Shown here: piece by piece, positions 20,294-27,837 of the stretch
How positions within the stretch are numbered: position 1 is the stretch's first letter
Layout: every line of letters begins with the position of its first letter
DNA from: Achromobacter deleyi
Lineage (GTDB): Bacteria; Pseudomonadota; Gammaproteobacteria; Burkholderiales; Burkholderiaceae_B
Reading direction: 5' to 3'
DNA: 64,000 nt
Assembly (NCBI RefSeq): GCF_902859705.1
Contig: NZ_CADIJO010000021.1
Span: forward strand, 1 to 64,000
The notes under the pieces: generated by a model
Told to the model about the DNA's origin: nothing
What the model saw: only the letters and a program-made list of their open reading frames with translations
Database searches by the model: none
Position numbers and translations under genes: made by a program

Positions 20294-20436
20294 GGCGGGA
20301 TTCGTCCGAAAAGCGACCAAAAGGTGTTCTATGGGCGTGGCTCACGAGTTTCCCCGAATTGTCCGGGAGGGGGATAGCCACTATAAAGTTAATTATTCAA
20401 TACTTTGTATCGTATAGCAATACACCTAGGCTGCAC
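20294..20436. promoter_or_regulatory. AT-rich divergent control region, IclR regulator versus amidase
   Basis: 143 bp whose right half (about 20382-20425) is strikingly AT-rich. The word CAATAC occurs twice, 20 bp apart, at about 20399 and 20419. The stretch contains several overlapping TATAAA/AATAAT-like hexamers on both strands, so overlapping divergent promoters with an IclR site are likely. The exact operator is not resolved. Confidence 0.4.
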
Positions 20437-21894
20437 ATGACGATTGCCCCCCTGTCCGCTCCCCCCTCCCTTTCCGCCACGCCTTCTCCGCTTTGCCACA
20501 TGACCGCCATGGCGCTGCGTACCGACATCGCCGCCGGCCGGGTCAGTGCGCGCGAGGTCACCGCAGCGCACCTGGCGCGCATCGCCGATGTGAATCCCCA
20601 CGTCAATGCCGTGGTGACGTTGGACGCAGAGCGCGCCATGGCGATGGCCGCCGCCGCCGACGAACGCCAGGCCCGCGGCATGGTCCTGGGCCTGCTGCAC
20701 GGCCTGCCGGTGGTGCACAAGGATTCGTTCCTGACCGCCGGCATGCGCACCACGTATGGCTCGCCCGTGTACCGCGACTTCGTGCCCGGCCACGACAGCC
20801 TCATCGTCAGCCGCCAGCGCGACGCCGGCGCCATTACACTGGGCAAGAGCAACCTGCCCGAGTTCGGCGCCGGCTCGCAGACCTACAACACCGTGTTCGG
20901 CGCCACCCGCAATCCCTACGACCTGCGCATGACTGCTGGCGGCAGCAGCGGCGGCGCCGCGGCCGCCCTGGCCGCGCGCATGGTGCCGCTGGCCGATGGC
21001 ACGGACATGGGCGGCTCGTTGCGCAACCCGGCCTCGTTCTGCAACGTGGTGGGCCTGCGGCCGTCGCCCGGCCGCGTGCCGCAATGGCCCAGCGCCAATC
21101 CCTACAACGCCTTGACGGTCGCCGGGCCCATGGCGCGCACCGTGGCTGACGTGGCGCTGCTGCTGGCGGCCACTGCGGGCCCGGACCCGCGCGATCCGCT
21201 CTCGCTCGAGCAGGACCCGGCGCGCTTTCTGGACAGCCTGGAACGCGACTTCAAGGGCGTGCGCATCGCCTATGCTCCCACCTGGGGCGGCTTGCCGACC
21301 GAGCCCGCGGTGGTGGCGGCGCTGGCGCGGCAACTGCCGGTGTTCCAGACCTTGGGCGCGATCGTCGACGAGGCCTGCCCCGACTTCACCGGCGGCGATG
21401 CCGCCTTCCATGCGCTGCGCGGCCAGGTGTTCGCCGTGGGGTACGAGGCCACGCTGCGCGAACACCGCGCGCTGCTGAAGGATTCCGTGGTCTGGAACAT
21501 CGAACTGGGCCTTACCCAGCCGGCGGCCGCGGTGCTGCAGGCCGAGCGCGACCGCACCGCCCTGTTTGCGCGCATGCACCGGTTCATGCAGACCTACGAA
21601 TTCATGATCGGTCCCGTAAGCCAGGTGCTGCCGTTTGCCGCAGAAACCGAAACGGTGGCGCAGATCGAAGGCGTGCCCATGCACAACTACATCGACTGGA
21701 TGCGTTCGGGCTATTACCTGTCGCTGACGGGCCATCCCGCCATTTCCGTGCCCTGCGGCTTTGCGGCCAATGGCTTGCCCGTGGGCATCCAGATCGTTGG
21801 CCGCTACCGCCAGGAGCACGCGCTGCTGCAGCTGGCGCACGCGTTCGAACAAGCCACCCAGTTCTGGCGCCAGGCGCCTGTCTTGCCGTCCTGA
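20437..21894 (+). CDS. Amidase-signature hydrolase
   Basis: A 485-aa member of the amidase signature family, cytoplasmic, hydrolysing an amide bond of unknown substrate. The Ser-cisSer-Lys triad is in place: Lys95 in VVHKDSF, the serines in GGSSGG (170-171) and the nucleophile Ser194 in DMGGSLRNPA. I set the start at ATG 20437; ATG 20500 is an in-frame alternative that would remove a Pro/Ser-rich leader. With the Bug binding protein and a GntP permease downstream, it looks like a catabolic module controlled by IclR. Confidence 0.9.
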   Translation: MTIAPLSAPPSLSATPSPLCHMTAMALRTDIAAGRVSAREVTAAHLARIADVNPHVNAVVTLDAERAMAMAAAADERQARGMVLGLLHGLPVVHKDSFLTAGMRTTYGSPVYRDFVPGHDSLIVSRQRDAGAITLGKSNLPEFGAGSQTYNTVFGATRNPYDLRMTAGGSSGGAAAALAARMVPLADGTDMGGSLRNPASFCNVVGLRPSPGRVPQWPSANPYNALTVAGPMARTVADVALLLAATAGPDPRDPLSLEQDPARFLDSLERDFKGVRIAYAPTWGGLPTEPAVVAALARQLPVFQTLGAIVDEACPDFTGGDAAFHALRGQVFAVGYEATLREHRALLKDSVVWNIELGLTQPAAAVLQAERDRTALFARMHRFMQTYEFMIGPVSQVLPFAAETETVAQIEGVPMHNYIDWMRSGYYLSLTGHPAISVPCGFAANGLPVGIQIVGRYRQEHALLQLAHAFEQATQFWRQAPVLPS

Positions 21895-21927
21895 CCTTCA
21901 CTTCATAAAACACAAGGGGAATTCCAC

Positions 21928-22893
21928 ATGCACAAACCGTTCGCCCGGGCGTTTGCCCTATGCCTGTTGTCCGCCGCGCCGTTGTGGGCCGCCGCGCAAA
22001 GCTATCCCGACAAGCCCGTCACGATGGTGGTGCCGTTCCCGCCGGGGGGCTCCACCGACGTCATAGGCCGCCTGCTCGCCGCCAAGCTGGGCGCGAGCCT
22101 GGGGCAGACCGTCGTGGTCGAGAACAAGCCCGGCGCGAATACGGGTATCGGCGCCGCGGCCGTGGCCCGCGCGGCGCCCGACGGCTATACCTTCATGATC
22201 ACCGGCGCGCCCACGTTCACGCTCAATTCGCTGCTTTACCCCAACCTGAACTACGACCCGCTCAAAAGCTACGAATACGTGGCCATCGCGGGCAGCACGC
22301 CGTTCGTCATCCTGACCAACCCGCAGACCGGCATCGGCAGCGTGGCCGACATCACCCGCAAATCCGCCACGCAACCGCTGAGCTTTGGCTCGTTCGGCAA
22401 TGGCTCCACGCCGCATATCGCGGGCGAATCCCTGGCCCAGCTCACCGGCGCCAAGCTGCTGCACGTGCCCTACCGCGGCAGCGCGCCCGCCATGACCGAC
22501 CTGATCGGCAACCAGATTCCCTTGTCCATCGATACGCTGGTGGCCAGCTTGCCGCAGATCAAGGCAGGCAAGGCCCGTGCGGTAGCCCTGACGGGCCGCA
22601 CGCGTTCGACGCTGGCCCCCGACGTGCCCACGGTCGCCGAAAGCGGCGTGGCCGGCTACGACTTCGAGACCTGGTTCGGCATCGTGCTGCCACGCGGCAC
22701 GCCGGCCCCCATCGTCGAACGCCTGTCCAAGGAAATCCAGGCGGTCATGGCGCAGCCGGACACCCGGGCCAAGCTGCAGGATCTGGGCTTTGACGCCACC
22801 TACCAGGACCCGGCGGCGTTCCGCAGCAAGGTCACGGCGGAACTGGACCGCAACGTGGCCATCATCAAGGCAGCGGGGATTCGTCCCGAGTGA
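21928..22893 (+). CDS. Bug-family (TctC) extracytoplasmic solute-binding protein
   Basis: A 321-aa periplasmic binding protein of the tripartite tricarboxylate transporter/Bug family. It has a Sec signal peptide (residues 1-22, ending WAAAQ) followed by SYPDKPVTMVVPFPPGGSTD, where the GGSTD loop contacts carboxylate ligands. AAGGGG precedes the start. No TctA or TctB genes are nearby, as is usual for the many orphan Bug proteins of Bordetella-type genomes. The ligand is unknown. Confidence 0.93.
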   Translation: MHKPFARAFALCLLSAAPLWAAAQSYPDKPVTMVVPFPPGGSTDVIGRLLAAKLGASLGQTVVVENKPGANTGIGAAAVARAAPDGYTFMITGAPTFTLNSLLYPNLNYDPLKSYEYVAIAGSTPFVILTNPQTGIGSVADITRKSATQPLSFGSFGNGSTPHIAGESLAQLTGAKLLHVPYRGSAPAMTDLIGNQIPLSIDTLVASLPQIKAGKARAVALTGRTRSTLAPDVPTVAESGVAGYDFETWFGIVLPRGTPAPIVERLSKEIQAVMAQPDTRAKLQDLGFDATYQDPAAFRSKVTAELDRNVAIIKAAGIRPE

Positions 22894-22980
22894 CAGGGGT
22901 ATTTCAGGACGGCGCCGGCTGATCCCTTATCATGGCACCCAGAAGGTTCGCGACCTCTCTCGTTTTTTCTGGGTTTATCC

Positions 22981-24369
22981 ATGTCTTCGTTCGACATTCA
23001 ATTGCTGCTCACCGCCCTGGTGAGCGTTCTGGTGCTGGTCGCTCTCATCGTTTCGCGCATCCGCATGCATCCGCTGCTGGCGCTGCTGATCGTTTCCCTG
23101 GGCGTGGGTTTTGCCACCGGCATGGAACCCACCGCCATCGTCAAAAGCCTCACCGATGGCGCCGGCAAGACGCTGGGCGCAGTAGGCGTGGTGATCGCGC
23201 TGGGCGCCATGCTGGGCAAGATCCTGGCCGATTCCGGCACCACTGAACGCCTGGCCAACGCCATCCTGGCCCGTACCTCGGTCCGCCTGATTCCCTGGGC
23301 CATGACGCTGGTGGCTTTTGTCATCGGCATTCCCATGTTCTTCGAAGTGGGCCTGGTGGTGATGCTGCCGCTGATCTTCAGCGTGGCGCGCAAGCTCGAA
23401 AGCCAGGAACGCTTCAAGGGCTCGGCCTACGTCTATGTGGGCGTGCCCGTCATTTCGGCCCTGGCGGCCATGCATGGCATGGTGCCGCCCCATCCCGGCC
23501 CCCTGACCGCCATCGCCAGCCTGAAGACCACGGTCGGCCCCACCATGATCTACGGCTTCATTGCCGCACTGCCCGCCATGATCCTGGGCGGCCCCCTGTA
23601 CGGCGCCTTCATCGCGCCGCGCATGACCACCCGCCCCGATGACGCCCTGCTCGAGCAGTTCACCGCCACCCAGGATGCCGCCAATGGCCGCGCCCAGGCC
23701 AGCGTGGGCCTGGGCGTGCTGGCGGCCCTGCTGCCGGCGCTGTTGATGCTGGTGCATGCGGTGGCCGAGATGCTGCTGCCCAAGGGCTCGGGCCTGCTGC
23801 ACGCGGCTGCCTTCCTGGGCAACCCGCTGGTCGCCATGCTGCTGGGCGTGCTGTTCGCCATGGCCACCCTGGCCCTGCCGCGCGGCGGTGATGCCGAAAA
23901 ACTGCGCGGCGCACTGGGCCAGAGCCTCAAGCCCATCGCCGGCATCATGCTGATCATCGCCGGCGGCGGCGCGTTCCAGCAGGTGCTGACCAGCGCCAAG
24001 GTCGGCGACGCCATCGTGCACCTGACCCAGCAGTTTGCCTTCCCGCCGCTGATCCTGGGCTGGCTGATCGCCATGCTGCTGTCGGTGTCCACCGGTTCCG
24101 CCACGGTCGGCATCGTCGGCGCCGCGGGCCTGTTGGCCCCGCTGGCGGGCGCCGACCCCAACCTGAACCTGCCCCTGTTGGCGCTGTCGATCGGCTGCGG
24201 CTCGCTGTTCTTCAACTACGCCAATCACGCGGGTTTCTGGATGGTCAAGGAATCCTTCGGCATGACCATGGGCGAAGCCACCAAGACCATTTCGGTGGTG
24301 CAGTCCATCGTCTCGGTCGTGGGCCTGATCATGGTGCTGCTGTTCAATATGCTGCCAGCGCTGGGGTGA
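22981..24369 (+). CDS. GntP-family permease
   Basis: A 462-aa inner-membrane transporter of the GntP (gluconate/fructuronate/sugar-acid proton symporter) family, with 12-14 hydrophobic segments. Characteristic parts are LGVGFATGMEP near residue 43, LGKILADSGTTERLANAIL, the AAMHGMVPPHPGP block near 165 and STGSATVGIVGAAGLLAPL near 365. It follows the amidase and Bug genes and is closed by a strong terminator. The substrate is probably a small organic or sugar acid (inferred). Confidence 0.92.
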   Translation: MSSFDIQLLLTALVSVLVLVALIVSRIRMHPLLALLIVSLGVGFATGMEPTAIVKSLTDGAGKTLGAVGVVIALGAMLGKILADSGTTERLANAILARTSVRLIPWAMTLVAFVIGIPMFFEVGLVVMLPLIFSVARKLESQERFKGSAYVYVGVPVISALAAMHGMVPPHPGPLTAIASLKTTVGPTMIYGFIAALPAMILGGPLYGAFIAPRMTTRPDDALLEQFTATQDAANGRAQASVGLGVLAALLPALLMLVHAVAEMLLPKGSGLLHAAAFLGNPLVAMLLGVLFAMATLALPRGGDAEKLRGALGQSLKPIAGIMLIIAGGGAFQQVLTSAKVGDAIVHLTQQFAFPPLILGWLIAMLLSVSTGSATVGIVGAAGLLAPLAGADPNLNLPLLALSIGCGSLFFNYANHAGFWMVKESFGMTMGEATKTISVVQSIVSVVGLIMVLLFNMLPALG

Positions 24370-24389
24370 TGCCCCTGCTGGTATGAAAT

Positions 24390-24423
24390 GCAAAAGGCCC
24401 AACCAAACGGTTGGGCCTTTTGC
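24390..24423. terminator. Strong bidirectional terminator after GntP permease gene
   Basis: A perfect 15-bp stem (GCAAAAGGCCCAACC / GGTTGGGCCTTTTGC) with an AAAC loop. A-rich and T-rich flanks inside the arms allow termination in both directions. It marks the left boundary of the low-GC islet. Confidence 0.9.
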
Positions 24424-24442
24424 TTGCCGCCGAATTTGGGAC

Positions 24443-24649
24443 TCAGGCGGGGGCCAATTTTTTCAAGGGCGACGGTGGACCGGCATCTTCGTGCGCGCCC
24501 TGCCTGATTCCTGCGCTTCCGCTGGTAATGGCACGTACGCCCACGTCGGTAAGCGTCAGTTCACGTACCTTGATGACTGCACCCGGTTTCGAAATGAGCT
24601 TGGACTCTTTGACGAACGCCTCGGACGGCTTTCTGATGGCAGTGTTCAT
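24443..24649 (-). CDS. Small unknown protein downstream of GAF gene
   Basis: A 68-aa basic protein that I do not recognise. It has no signal peptide or membrane helix and contains KPGAVIKVRELTLTDVGVRA in its middle. The start ATG follows the TGA of the GAF gene with no gap (TGAATG), which strongly suggests translational coupling. Base composition matches the lower-GC GAF gene, not the surroundings. It could be a partner or small effector of the GAF protein, but nothing shows this directly. Confidence 0.6.
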   Translation of the reverse strand: MNTAIRKPSEAFVKESKLISKPGAVIKVRELTLTDVGVRAITSGSAGIRQGAHEDAGPPSPLKKLAPA

Positions 24650-25408
24650 TCAATACCTCTGGGTGACAAAGTGGCTGATGGCTTTGGTGCCTGCACCAAC
24701 AATTTCCACGACATCGTTGCGTTCAAATAGCGACCGGTCACTTGAGTCCAAGTAGATCACGCCGATGGGGTGCTGTCCAGATCGGTCCAGGACAGGTACG
24801 GCCATTGCGGAGTAGCGCCCCGGCCCCAGTTTTCGTGCTTCTGCCTCCGTGTAGCCCCACTCTTGCACTAATTCGTTGCGCAGTTGCTCTTCAGTTCCGT
24901 GTTGACTGGACATCACCAAGGGCTTCTTGCTGCGAATGGCTCTGCCCGTTATGCCCGTATGGATTGAAAACGTTCGTCCGACTCCTTCACCCCCCGAGCC
25001 TGCGTAGTTGATGATCTGTTCAATCTGTTGAGGGTCATGGATGGGAGGAACAACTCGATGAAAGGTCGCACGGATATCGGCGCCACAGCCTCGTTTGTCG
25101 CACCATTCCGAAAGCATGGTGTGCACGGTGGATACTGCAGCGTATAGCCCCTCGTGGACGACATCTGGGCCTTCTTTCTGGTCCTCAGCGCGGGCCGTCG
25201 CAACGCGTACGATTGTCGCGATTGCGAGCCATATGCATGCAGCGGTGGCGAAACCGAATATCCATGGATCGAACGTGGGTTCACGCCAACTCTTGATCGC
25301 GGCGGAACCTGCCACGATGATTGGAGGGCCATTGAATAAAACTTCTCTAGGCGATTTCTTTTGCCAGAAGCGCTTTCGCTGTGCTCCTGGAAGATGATTT
25401 GCATTCAT
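24650..25408 (-). CDS. Membrane-anchored GAF-domain protein
   Basis: A 252-aa protein with one hydrophobic segment (about residues 50-68, FGFATAACIWLAIATIVRVA) and a cytoplasmic GAF-like domain over about residues 90-250. GAF features are TGITGRAIRSKKPLVMS and the paired strands AMAVPVLDRSGQHPIGVIYLD. There is no output domain, such as a kinase or GGDEF, on the same chain. I chose ATG 25408 (MNANHLPGAQ); a start at 25468 is possible. Hand counts of three 60-base lines in and near it give about 52% GC, versus about 68% just outside, so it is probably acquired. It is followed directly by the 68-aa gene. Confidence 0.7.
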   Translation of the reverse strand: MNANHLPGAQRKRFWQKKSPREVLFNGPPIIVAGSAAIKSWREPTFDPWIFGFATAACIWLAIATIVRVATARAEDQKEGPDVVHEGLYAAVSTVHTMLSEWCDKRGCGADIRATFHRVVPPIHDPQQIEQIINYAGSGGEGVGRTFSIHTGITGRAIRSKKPLVMSSQHGTEEQLRNELVQEWGYTEAEARKLGPGRYSAMAVPVLDRSGQHPIGVIYLDSSDRSLFERNDVVEIVGAGTKAISHFVTQRY

Positions 25409-25531
25409 GCAGCGGAGCCTCGCCAAGCCTGAGAGTAGGCTTGATTGTAGCGTCGTGCTCCCCGGCAAAAGAGGGGCGAACTTGCCGAAACGAGTAAGTC
25501 AGACAAGGTCCGTGTTGAATTCTTATCGACC

Positions 25532-25562
25532 AAAAAAAACCGCGCAGCCTTGGCTGACGCGG
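25532..25562 (-). terminator. Rho-independent terminator of tRNA-Thr
   Basis: Stem CCGCG-CAGCC / GGCTG-CGCGG with one bulged T, followed on the minus strand by TTTTTTTT. It lies about 38 bp after the tRNA 3' end and insulates the islet from the tRNA transcript. Confidence 0.85.
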
Positions 25563-25599
25563 AATTTCAAGCGGTTGTTACCGCTGGCCAGATTTGAAT

Positions 25600-25675
25600 T
25601 GGTGCCGGTGAAAGGAATCGAACCCTCGACCTTCTCATTACAAGTGAGCTGCTCTACCAACTGAGCTACACCGGC
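25600..25675 (-). tRNA. tRNA-Thr(TGT)
   Basis: A 76-nt cloverleaf on the minus strand with an encoded CCA. The acceptor GCCGGTG pairs with CACCGGC. The D-arm is AGCTCAGTTGGTAGAGC, the anticodon loop CTTGTAA gives anticodon TGT, and the T-arm contains GGTTCGATTCC. It lies between sspB and the low-GC islet, on whose side its 3' end points. Confidence 0.96.
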
Positions 25676-25705
25676 GTGGCGTGCCGGGGCACGCGCAGGG
25701 ACCGC

Positions 25706-25733
25706 ATTGTAATTAAAAAACGCGACCCCTGCG
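25706..25733 (-). promoter_or_regulatory. Probable tRNA-Thr promoter region
   Basis: A TACAAT -10 hexamer (25711-25706, minus strand) sits 30 bp upstream of the tRNA. It is preceded by a T-run that may also end sspB transcription. The -35 match is poor. Confidence 0.4.
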
Positions 25734-25742
25734 TGGCGCTCG

Positions 25743-26186
25743 CTATTTGACGATCGTCAGGCGCGGACGCTTGGGTTCGTCGTCGCCGCCGTCGTCGTCA
25801 GGGGCGGCATCCGCGTCGGCTTCGGGCGTGGCGGTGTCGGACGCGTTCTGCGTGCCCGGCGCCGGCGGTTCGTAGGGCTGCACTTCGAAGCCCATGCCTG
25901 CGCCGGTTTCGCGCGCGTAGATGGCGCTGACAGCGCCCACCGGCACGTAGACGTTTTCGGTCACGCCGCTGAAGCGGGCCTGGAATTCGATGAATTCATT
26001 GCCCAGCACCAGGCGGTTCGTGGCCAGCGTGCCGACGTTCAGAGTGATCTGTCCGTCGCGCACGTGGGCGACGGGCACCATCGTGTGCTCGTCGACCTGC
26101 ACGGTGATGTACGGCGTGTAGCCGTTATCGGTGCACCATTCGTGCAGCGCGCGGATCAGGTACGGTTTGGTCGAAGTTTCACCCAT
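25743..26186 (-). CDS. sspB: Stringent starvation protein B (ClpXP adaptor)
   Basis: A 147-aa adaptor that delivers ssrA-tagged proteins to ClpXP. The N-terminal substrate-binding fold starts with TSTKPYLIRALHEWCTDNGY. An acidic, Pro/Asp-rich flexible linker (about residues 105-138) leads to the C-terminal RPRLTIVK, which matches the ClpX-binding tail of E. coli SspB (RPALRVVK). ATG 26186 is preferred; GTG one codon earlier is also open. It is co-directional with sspA, 12 bp away. Confidence 0.95.
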   Translation of the reverse strand: MGETSTKPYLIRALHEWCTDNGYTPYITVQVDEHTMVPVAHVRDGQITLNVGTLATNRLVLGNEFIEFQARFSGVTENVYVPVGAVSAIYARETGAGMGFEVQPYEPPAPGTQNASDTATPEADADAAPDDDGGDDEPKRPRLTIVK

Positions 26187-26198
26187 CACGCAACAACC

Positions 26199-26810
26199 TT
26201 AGCGACGCATCACTTTTTCCGAAGGCGTCAGCGCTTCGATGTAGGCCGGACGCGAGAAGATGCGTTCGGCGTACTTTTGCAGCGGCGCTGCGTTCTTGGG
26301 CAGTTCGATGCCGTAGTGGTCCAGGCGCCACAGCAGCGGGGCCACGGCCACGTCGAGCATGGAGAATTCCTCGCCCAGCATGTACTTGTTCTTGAGCAGC
26401 ATGGGGGCCAGCTGGGCCAGGCGGTCGCGGATGTTCTGGCGGGCGTTGGCCAGCTTCTTCTCGTCCGGCTTGGCGCTGCGGTCTTCCAGCGTCGAGACGT
26501 GAACGAACAGTTCTTTCTCGAAGTTGTACAGGAAGAGGCGCGTGCGGGCGCGCATGACCGGGTCGGCGGGCATGAGCTGCGGGTGCGGGAAGCGTTCGTC
26601 GATGTACTCGTTGATGATGTTCGACTCGTACAGGACCAGGTCACGCTCGACCAGAATGGGCACTTGACCGTACGGGTTCATCACCGAGATGTCTTCGGGC
26701 TTGTTGTACAGGTCGATGTCGCGGATCTCGAAATCCATGCCCTTTTCGAACAACACGAAGCGGCAGCGTTGCGAAAACGGACACGTGGTTCCGGAATAGA
26801 GCACCATCAT
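26199..26810 (-). CDS. sspA: Stringent starvation protein A (RNA polymerase-associated GST-fold protein)
   Basis: A 203-aa protein with a glutathione S-transferase fold. The thioredoxin-like N-terminal half begins VLYSGTTCPFSQRCRFVLFE, and the helical C-terminal half includes EEFSMLDVAVAPLLWRLDHYG. In E. coli SspA binds RNA polymerase during stationary phase and starvation and is transcribed with sspB, as here. Two ATGs are adjacent (26810 and 26807). Confidence 0.95.
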   Translation of the reverse strand: MMVLYSGTTCPFSQRCRFVLFEKGMDFEIRDIDLYNKPEDISVMNPYGQVPILVERDLVLYESNIINEYIDERFPHPQLMPADPVMRARTRLFLYNFEKELFVHVSTLEDRSAKPDEKKLANARQNIRDRLAQLAPMLLKNKYMLGEEFSMLDVAVAPLLWRLDHYGIELPKNAAPLQKYAERIFSRPAYIEALTPSEKVMRR

Positions 26811-26834
26811 GGCGGTAAGTCCTTTATGAAAAAC

Positions 26835-26870
26835 GAAAGGCCAGCGCCTTAATCTAGCAGGCGCTGGCCC
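26835..26870 (-). terminator. Rho-independent terminator of the petABC operon
   Basis: An 11-bp perfect stem (GGCCAGCGCCT / AGGCGCTGGCC) with a 9-nt loop is followed on the minus strand by a T-rich tract. It lies after petC and before sspA. Confidence 0.85.
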
Positions 26871-26961
26871 CGATTGCCAGGCGGGGATAGGCGTACAGCC
26901 CTATCCGCCGCTTCCGGCTCCGATATTGGGGACGGAAGTTGTGCCTGGCGGGGCGTTGCGG

Positions 26962-27813
26962 TTAGCGCACGTGTTTCCAGTAAGAGGCGTTCAAACGCCA
27001 CATCACCAGGAAAAACAACAGCAGGAACAACATGACACCGACGCCGAGCTTGACGCGGAAAGTCTGGACGGGCTCGGCCATCCAGGACATGAACGCGGTC
27101 AGGTCAGCGACGTCGTTGTCGTATGTTGCGACTTGGGCCGGGTTGGCGGCCTTAAATTTGGCATCGAAGGTGGCATGGCCGTGGTATTTGTCTACCGGTT
27201 CGGCCTTGACCGTGGAAAAACCTTGAGCATCGTACACCGTCGTGACCCGTTCCCAGGTTTTCGGGGCGCCTTCCTTGCCCTCGACCTCGTGCATGGCCAC
27301 GGTGGTCAGCTCGCGCGGACCCTGCCGTTCCCAGAGGGCGTGGGGCATGCCCACCGACGGAAACACCAGGTTGTTCCAGCCCGTGGCGCGTGACGTGTCG
27401 CGGTAGAACGTGCGCAGGTAGGTGTAGATGTAGTCGGAACCCGAGGGGCCGGCGTTGACGGATTTGGCACGGGCGATCACGGACAGGTCCGGGGGCGTCG
27501 TGCCAAACCACTTCTTGGCGTCCTTGGGCGTCATGGCGATATTCATCATATCGCCCACCTTTTCGCCGGTGAACAGCAGGCTTTCCTTGATTTGCTGGTC
27601 GGTCAGCCCGATGTCCTTGAGCTTGTTGTAGCGCATCGATGACGCGCTATGGCAGTTCAGACAGTAGTTGACGAACAGCTTGGCGCCGTTTTGCAGCGAC
27701 GCGACGTCGTTGACGCGGTAAGGCGCCTTGTCCAGCGGAAAGCCGCCTTCAGCGGCGTAAGTGGCGGTACACGTGAGCATCAAGGCCACGGCACCAATCA
27801 GCTTCTTGATCAT
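26962..27813 (-). CDS. petC: Ubiquinol-cytochrome c reductase, cytochrome c1
   Basis: A 283-aa periplasmic, membrane-anchored cytochrome c1 of complex III; it passes electrons from the Rieske centre to soluble cytochrome c. The signal peptide covers residues 1-20 (ATYA). The heme c motif is CLNCH at 51-55, with NYC before it. A C-terminal helix near 250-270 (VGVMLFLLLFFLVMWRL) anchors it. It is the last gene of petA-petB-petC, 24 bp after petB. Confidence 0.97.
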   Translation of the reverse strand: MIKKLIGAVALMLTCTATYAAEGGFPLDKAPYRVNDVASLQNGAKLFVNYCLNCHSASSMRYNKLKDIGLTDQQIKESLLFTGEKVGDMMNIAMTPKDAKKWFGTTPPDLSVIARAKSVNAGPSGSDYIYTYLRTFYRDTSRATGWNNLVFPSVGMPHALWERQGPRELTTVAMHEVEGKEGAPKTWERVTTVYDAQGFSTVKAEPVDKYHGHATFDAKFKAANPAQVATYDNDVADLTAFMSWMAEPVQTFRVKLGVGVMLFLLLFFLVMWRLNASYWKHVR

Positions 27814-27837
27814 GGTTAGTCCGTTATTCTCGTGGGC

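Noticed and set aside
20389-21852. A 487-codon minus-strand frame over the amidase gene
   Set aside because: Low-complexity His/Gly/Arg shadow; the plus strand has the full amidase triad.
24390-25675. Integration site (direct repeat of the tRNA-Thr 3' end) bounding the low-GC islet
   Set aside because: I looked for a copy of the tRNA 3' sequence near 24390-24440 and found none; no integrase is present.
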